Shown: in pieces, positions 6,017 through 9,157 of the stretch | Numbering within the stretch: the stretch's first letter is position 1 | How the letters are laid out: the number at the start of each line of letters is the position of its first letter | Source of the DNA: an uncultured Clostridia bacterium | GTDB lineage: Bacteria > Bacillota > Clostridia > TANB77 > CAG-508 | NCBI GenBank assembly: GCA_947625075.1 | Contig: CANQMY010000036.1 | Coordinates: forward strand, 1-9,157 | Length of the DNA stretch: 9,157 nt | Direction of reading: 5' to 3' | Position numbers and translations under genes: made by a program | The notes under the pieces: model-generated | The model's input: the letters and a program-made list of their open reading frames with translations, nothing else | Databases searched by the model: none | Told to the model about the DNA's origin: nothing

Positions 6017-8160
6017 ACGAAGTATTAGATTATATTGGTTTAGACTTAAACAAAAAGAATAAATGTTTAGAATGTAGTAAAAGTGAATTTAATATTACAA
6101 AATCATATGATAATAGCATGCTTTATAAAGTATATAAAATGCTTCCAATAAAAGATATAGATATATTAATTGGTATGTCTGATAGAACGACAGATATAAA
6201 AGAAAGATATATGTTAGCTAAACCTATAAATGAATTTATTGTAGAAAATAGATCAGATTTTGAAAATCTAGTAAAATTAGCAAAAATAGAAGATATAAAG
6301 AAAATAGAAGAAATGCAAAATGATTTTAACAAAAAGTCACCATATTTTATAAAATATGATAAAAATTATTTATGGCAAATTTATTATTCAAAAGAAAATA
6401 ATAAATATTTTATGTTATTTCCTGCAAGAGAAGAAGGAGAAACTTCTGCACTTTTTTATCTTATAAAAAATAAATTAAAAAACTCAAATGAAAAAATATA
6501 TGTACCAGTTTGCAAAGAAGAATTAAGTGAAGAATTTTTGTTAAGTACAGAAGTAACAGATTTGGAAAATTATATATGGTTATTTACAAAAAAATGGCCA
6601 AATATTTATGAAGTAGAAAAGAATAAGAAAAAGAGACTTTACATAATAGGAGAAAGCAAGGTTAAAGAGGATTTTGAAAGCAAATATAGAATAGAGATAA
6701 AAAATAAGGAGGAAGCGGATAACGAATATACTCTATTTAAAGCATTATTTATATTAAGTACAGAAACATCATATAAATTTAATACTGTGATTGATGATAA
6801 TGGAAATTTAAGATTAGAATTTGATGATGAGATAATTCAAATTGATAATTTGACATCTTTTATATCGAGACAAGCTATGATTCAAAAACAAAAGACAAAG
6901 GAAATAAAAGATTTAATAGATATAAGTAAAAATTCATTGGAAAAAGTAAAGAAAGAAATTAAAGAATTAAATGATATATATTTAATGCAAGAAAAACAAA
7001 TAGTAATGTTTCTTAATTGTAAAAAAAGTATATTTAAAAGAATAAAATATTTCTTTAAAAAGCCTATAAATAGTATTCATTATAGCATAGATAAAAAAGA
7101 AAATAGTAATCAAGAAAATTTAGTTGTAGATAAAAAAATAGAGGATATAAGCAAAACAATATCATATACTTTATCTGATTTAGTAAAAATATGTAAGGAT
7201 AATAATAAAATTGAAAGCGAATATAAAAATATAAATGCAGATTTAGGTGCAATGAAAAATAAAAAGAAAAATTTAGAAAATAAAATAAAAAATGCAAAAA
7301 TTTATCTTGAAGAAATAGAAGAACATAAAAAAAGTATATTTGAATTTTGGAAATTTACGAAAAAAGATGAAAATCCATATTTAAATGAAGGAGAAGAATT
7401 AGTAACAAATAAAAAAATTGATGCTACTTTTAATTTAGATGAAGATTTTGAAGAGTTTGCAGAAAAAGTAGATTTTATTCAAAAACAAAAATTATCAATA
7501 AATGAATGTAATAGCATATTTTGTTGTAGATATATATTAAATTCAATAAATAGTATTTTACTAGGGGAAGATGAAGAAAAAAATTTGACCTCTGATTTAA
7601 AAAAATTGAAAGAACAATATACTGGAAATAAAAGAACAGAAATTTTTGGAGATATACAAGAAGATTATACTAAAATTAAAAAATTAAAAAGCAAAAAACA
7701 TAGAGAAAATAAAAAAAATATTTATTCTATATTAAGAGTTAATGAACAAACTACATTAGAAGAATATAAAAATTCAGTAGAAAATATAGCAAGATATTTA
7801 AATGAAGCATTTAATAAAATAATATCTATAACTTGTATGCCAGTTTATTTTACTGAATATAATCCAAATAAATTTATTATAGCAGAAATAGATCCTAAAA
7901 AAATAGATTTAAAAAATTTAAAAGAAAAGACTATATATAAAAAGCAAATCAACGAAAATGACCATGTTTTATATTTTAGTAATATTGCTTATTATGATAA
8001 TTTAAATAAAACATTACCTAATGGAATGGATGAATCAACTAATATTTTATTTAAAGCAAATAAAATTAAAAATACTAATGAAAAATTTATTAACATATTA
8101 GAAGAAAACGGATTATATGATGTAAAAATAAATAAAATAAAAGTTATAATATGTGATTGA
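6010..8160 (+). CDS. Uncharacterised 716-aa coiled-coil protein coupled to the ThrRS-like gene
   Basis: I do not recognise this family. Translation starts at TTG 6010, seven bases inside the upstream gene, behind a perfect AAGGAGGT; the stop is TGA. The protein is rich in Lys, Asn, Ile and Glu and looks cytoplasmic: no signal peptide or convincing membrane segment. Visible regions: a short N-terminal part with CxxC (C19, C22, KCLECSK), a possible half metal site; a mixed alpha/beta globular region (about 35-285) including NKYFMLFPAREEGETSALFY (131-150) and IDDNGNLRLEFDD; a long helical, probably coiled-coil region (about 288-335 and 375-445) broken by the basic aromatic stretch SIFKRIKYFFKKP (340-352); an acidic linker (450-490) after FEFWKF; a segment with C500, C505 and C506; and a C-terminal globular part (about 570-716). 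No Walker A, helicase, nuclease or kinase motif is visible. Overlap with the ThrRS-like gene implies co-expression and perhaps a complex. No clear terminator follows. Confidence 0.88.
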   Translation: MLNEVLDYIGLDLNKKNKCLECSKSEFNITKSYDNSMLYKVYKMLPIKDIDILIGMSDRTTDIKERYMLAKPINEFIVENRSDFENLVKLAKIEDIKKIEEMQNDFNKKSPYFIKYDKNYLWQIYYSKENNKYFMLFPAREEGETSALFYLIKNKLKNSNEKIYVPVCKEELSEEFLLSTEVTDLENYIWLFTKKWPNIYEVEKNKKKRLYIIGESKVKEDFESKYRIEIKNKEEADNEYTLFKALFILSTETSYKFNTVIDDNGNLRLEFDDEIIQIDNLTSFISRQAMIQKQKTKEIKDLIDISKNSLEKVKKEIKELNDIYLMQEKQIVMFLNCKKSIFKRIKYFFKKPINSIHYSIDKKENSNQENLVVDKKIEDISKTISYTLSDLVKICKDNNKIESEYKNINADLGAMKNKKKNLENKIKNAKIYLEEIEEHKKSIFEFWKFTKKDENPYLNEGEELVTNKKIDATFNLDEDFEEFAEKVDFIQKQKLSINECNSIFCCRYILNSINSILLGEDEEKNLTSDLKKLKEQYTGNKRTEIFGDIQEDYTKIKKLKSKKHRENKKNIYSILRVNEQTTLEEYKNSVENIARYLNEAFNKIISITCMPVYFTEYNPNKFIIAEIDPKKIDLKNLKEKTIYKKQINENDHVLYFSNIAYYDNLNKTLPNGMDESTNILFKANKIKNTNEKFINILEENGLYDVKINKIKVIICD

Positions 8161-8185
8161 AAAATAAATTAATATATTTCAATAA

Positions 8186-8214
8186 TTGACAAAAAAATCA
8201 ATAAAGTTTACAAT
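8186..8214 (+). promoter_or_regulatory. Promoter of the glucosaminidase gene, very short leader
   Basis: TTGACA (8186-8191) and TACAAT (8209-8214) are separated by 17 bases. The start point would fall near 8221, only about nine bases before the ATG at 8230. That leaves room for just GGTG (8221-8224) as ribosome binding site. The promoter begins 25 bases after the TGA of the preceding gene, so the hydrolase gene is a separate unit, although read-through from the operon cannot be excluded. Confidence 0.8.
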
Positions 8215-8229
8215 ATAGATGGTGAAAAT

Positions 8230-9157
8230 ATGAAAAAGAAGTACTATCTATATAATTGCATAACAATATTAATAATAGCCATAGCAACAGTTATAGCTAT
8301 TATTTTTACTGCAAACCATATAAATAGTGAAAAAAATTTAGAAAATGAACCGGAAAAAACATCATCTTTAGAAATATTAGTTCCAATTACAAAACAAAAT
8401 CCGTCTAAAATAATTGGAGTAGAAAATTTTATTTTACAAAATGAAGCTGAAACAATAACTGAAAAGATTGAAAAAGAAGAAAGTGATATAGAATTTACTA
8501 CAATTTATAGGCAAAATGATTCTTTAGCAAAAGGTAAAATTCAAACAATTCAAGAAGGTCAAGATGGAAAACAGGATGCAGTAATAAAAAAAATTTATAA
8601 AAATGGAGAACTAATTTCGGAAGAACAAATTACTTCAGAAATAAAAAGAGTATCTGTAGATAAAATTGTTGAAATTGGTACAGCACCATATTCTAATAAT
8701 TATGTACCAATAGTTGGAGATACTTTAAAAGTTACTCCTAATACACTTGCTATAAGAACAGATCCAGATAATAATGCACAGAAACTTATAACAATAAAAA
8801 TTGGAGATGTAGTAACATTAAAGGCAAGGCAAGATAATTGGTATTATGTATCATATGAAGGATATGTTGGATGGGTTCCAATGGATTGTGTAATATATAC
8901 TAATCCAAATGGAACAGGTGATGGTGATGAAAATAATAACCAATATACTAAAGAAGAATTATCTCAAGATTTAGGATTTAGCATGCTTTTGAACAGAAAA
9001 AGTAACCTTAGTCTAGAACAGTTTAAGAAAGTGTTAGGAAATGATCCAAATGATAAAAATAAAGTATTTGAAGAAAATGCTGAATATTTTTATTATGTTG
9101 AACAGCAGTATAATATAAATGGATTATTTGTAGCAGCTATAGGAATACATGAAAGTG
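8230..9157 (+). CDS. Membrane-anchored G5-SH3b-glucosaminidase, 3' end outside the window
   Basis: This is the N-terminal 309 residues of a probable peptidoglycan hydrolase. A lysine-led start (MKKKYY) and a hydrophobic helix (about 9-28) give an uncleaved anchor or a signal peptide, with the rest outside the cell. Residues about 70-151 match a G5 domain: repeated ET/TI strands, KNGELISEEQIT, and the closing KIVEIGT. Residues about 165-224 are a bacterial SH3 domain: LAIRTDP, IGDVVTL, NWYYVSYEGYVGWVP, likely to bind the cell wall. A Gly/Asn/Asp linker (225-237) leads to a glucosaminidase domain (GH73/LytG-like) from about 250, with FEENAEYFYYVEQQYNINGLFVAAIGIHES. The window ends at HES, where E308 is the probable catalytic glutamate (family pattern ESG). 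The reading frame has no stop to the window edge. The start is chosen because the only ATG further upstream (8219) meets a stop after four codons. Domain assignment is by pattern recognition; the glucosaminidase part is inferred from its first 60 residues. Confidence 0.9.
   Translation, partial: MKKKYYLYNCITILIIAIATVIAIIFTANHINSEKNLENEPEKTSSLEILVPITKQNPSKIIGVENFILQNEAETITEKIEKEESDIEFTTIYRQNDSLAKGKIQTIQEGQDGKQDAVIKKIYKNGELISEEQITSEIKRVSVDKIVEIGTAPYSNNYVPIVGDTLKVTPNTLAIRTDPDNNAQKLITIKIGDVVTLKARQDNWYYVSYEGYVGWVPMDCVIYTNPNGTGDGDENNNQYTKEELSQDLGFSMLLNRKSNLSLEQFKKVLGNDPNDKNKVFEENAEYFYYVEQQYNINGLFVAAIGIHES

Noticed and set aside
8157..8182. Inverted repeat TTGAAA...TTTCAA after the 716-aa gene as a terminator
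   Set aside because: The stem is AT-only apart from one G-C pair, has a mismatch, and is not followed by a T run. It overlaps the stop codon and looks like chance.
1..9157. CRISPR arrays, insertion sequences, tRNA or rRNA genes, phage genes
   Set aside because: I looked for regular repeats, transposase motifs, terminal inverted repeats and tRNA cloverleaf or CCA ends on both strands and saw none.

Overview
The window is strongly AT-rich DNA that reads like a low-GC Bacillota genome, probably a clostridial or related gut-type lineage. The grounds are a classical T-box leader before thrS, near-consensus sigma-A-type promoters with 17-bp spacers, AGGAGG-type ribosome binding sites, AGA-dominated arginine codons, TGA used as a stop (so not Mycoplasma), and a G5-SH3b-glucosaminidase wall hydrolase. 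No species can be named from this alone.

Left part (1-4170) is housekeeping. It holds the 3' part of pnp (polynucleotide phosphorylase). A consensus promoter begins 12 bases after its stop. Then come a threonine T-box riboswitch with antiterminator and terminator, full-length thrS (threonyl-tRNA synthetase, 644 aa), and a strong intrinsic terminator.

Centre (4170-8160) is the accessory-looking part. A small uncharacterised minus-strand gene (133 aa) and a two-gene plus-strand operon diverge from a shared intergenic region with a promoter for each direction. The first operon gene is a 391-aa ThrRS paralogue. It has only the class II catalytic core and the C-terminal anticodon-binding-like domain, and it has lost two of the three zinc ligands and the motif 3 arginine. 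The second is a 716-aa coiled-coil protein of unknown function. Its TTG start overlaps the paralogue's stop and is served by a perfect AAGGAGGT, so the two are probably translationally coupled. I cannot assign this pair to any described system. A pseudo-synthetase working with a dedicated partner is the most interesting candidate here.

Right end (8161-9157) holds, behind its own TTGACA/TACAAT promoter, the 5' part of a membrane-anchored G5-SH3b-glucosaminidase gene. It is cut by the window edge at the probable catalytic glutamate.

The genuine ThrRS is controlled by uncharged tRNA-Thr through the T-box. The paralogue has only a short leader and no T-box, which fits a role outside ordinary threonine charging.
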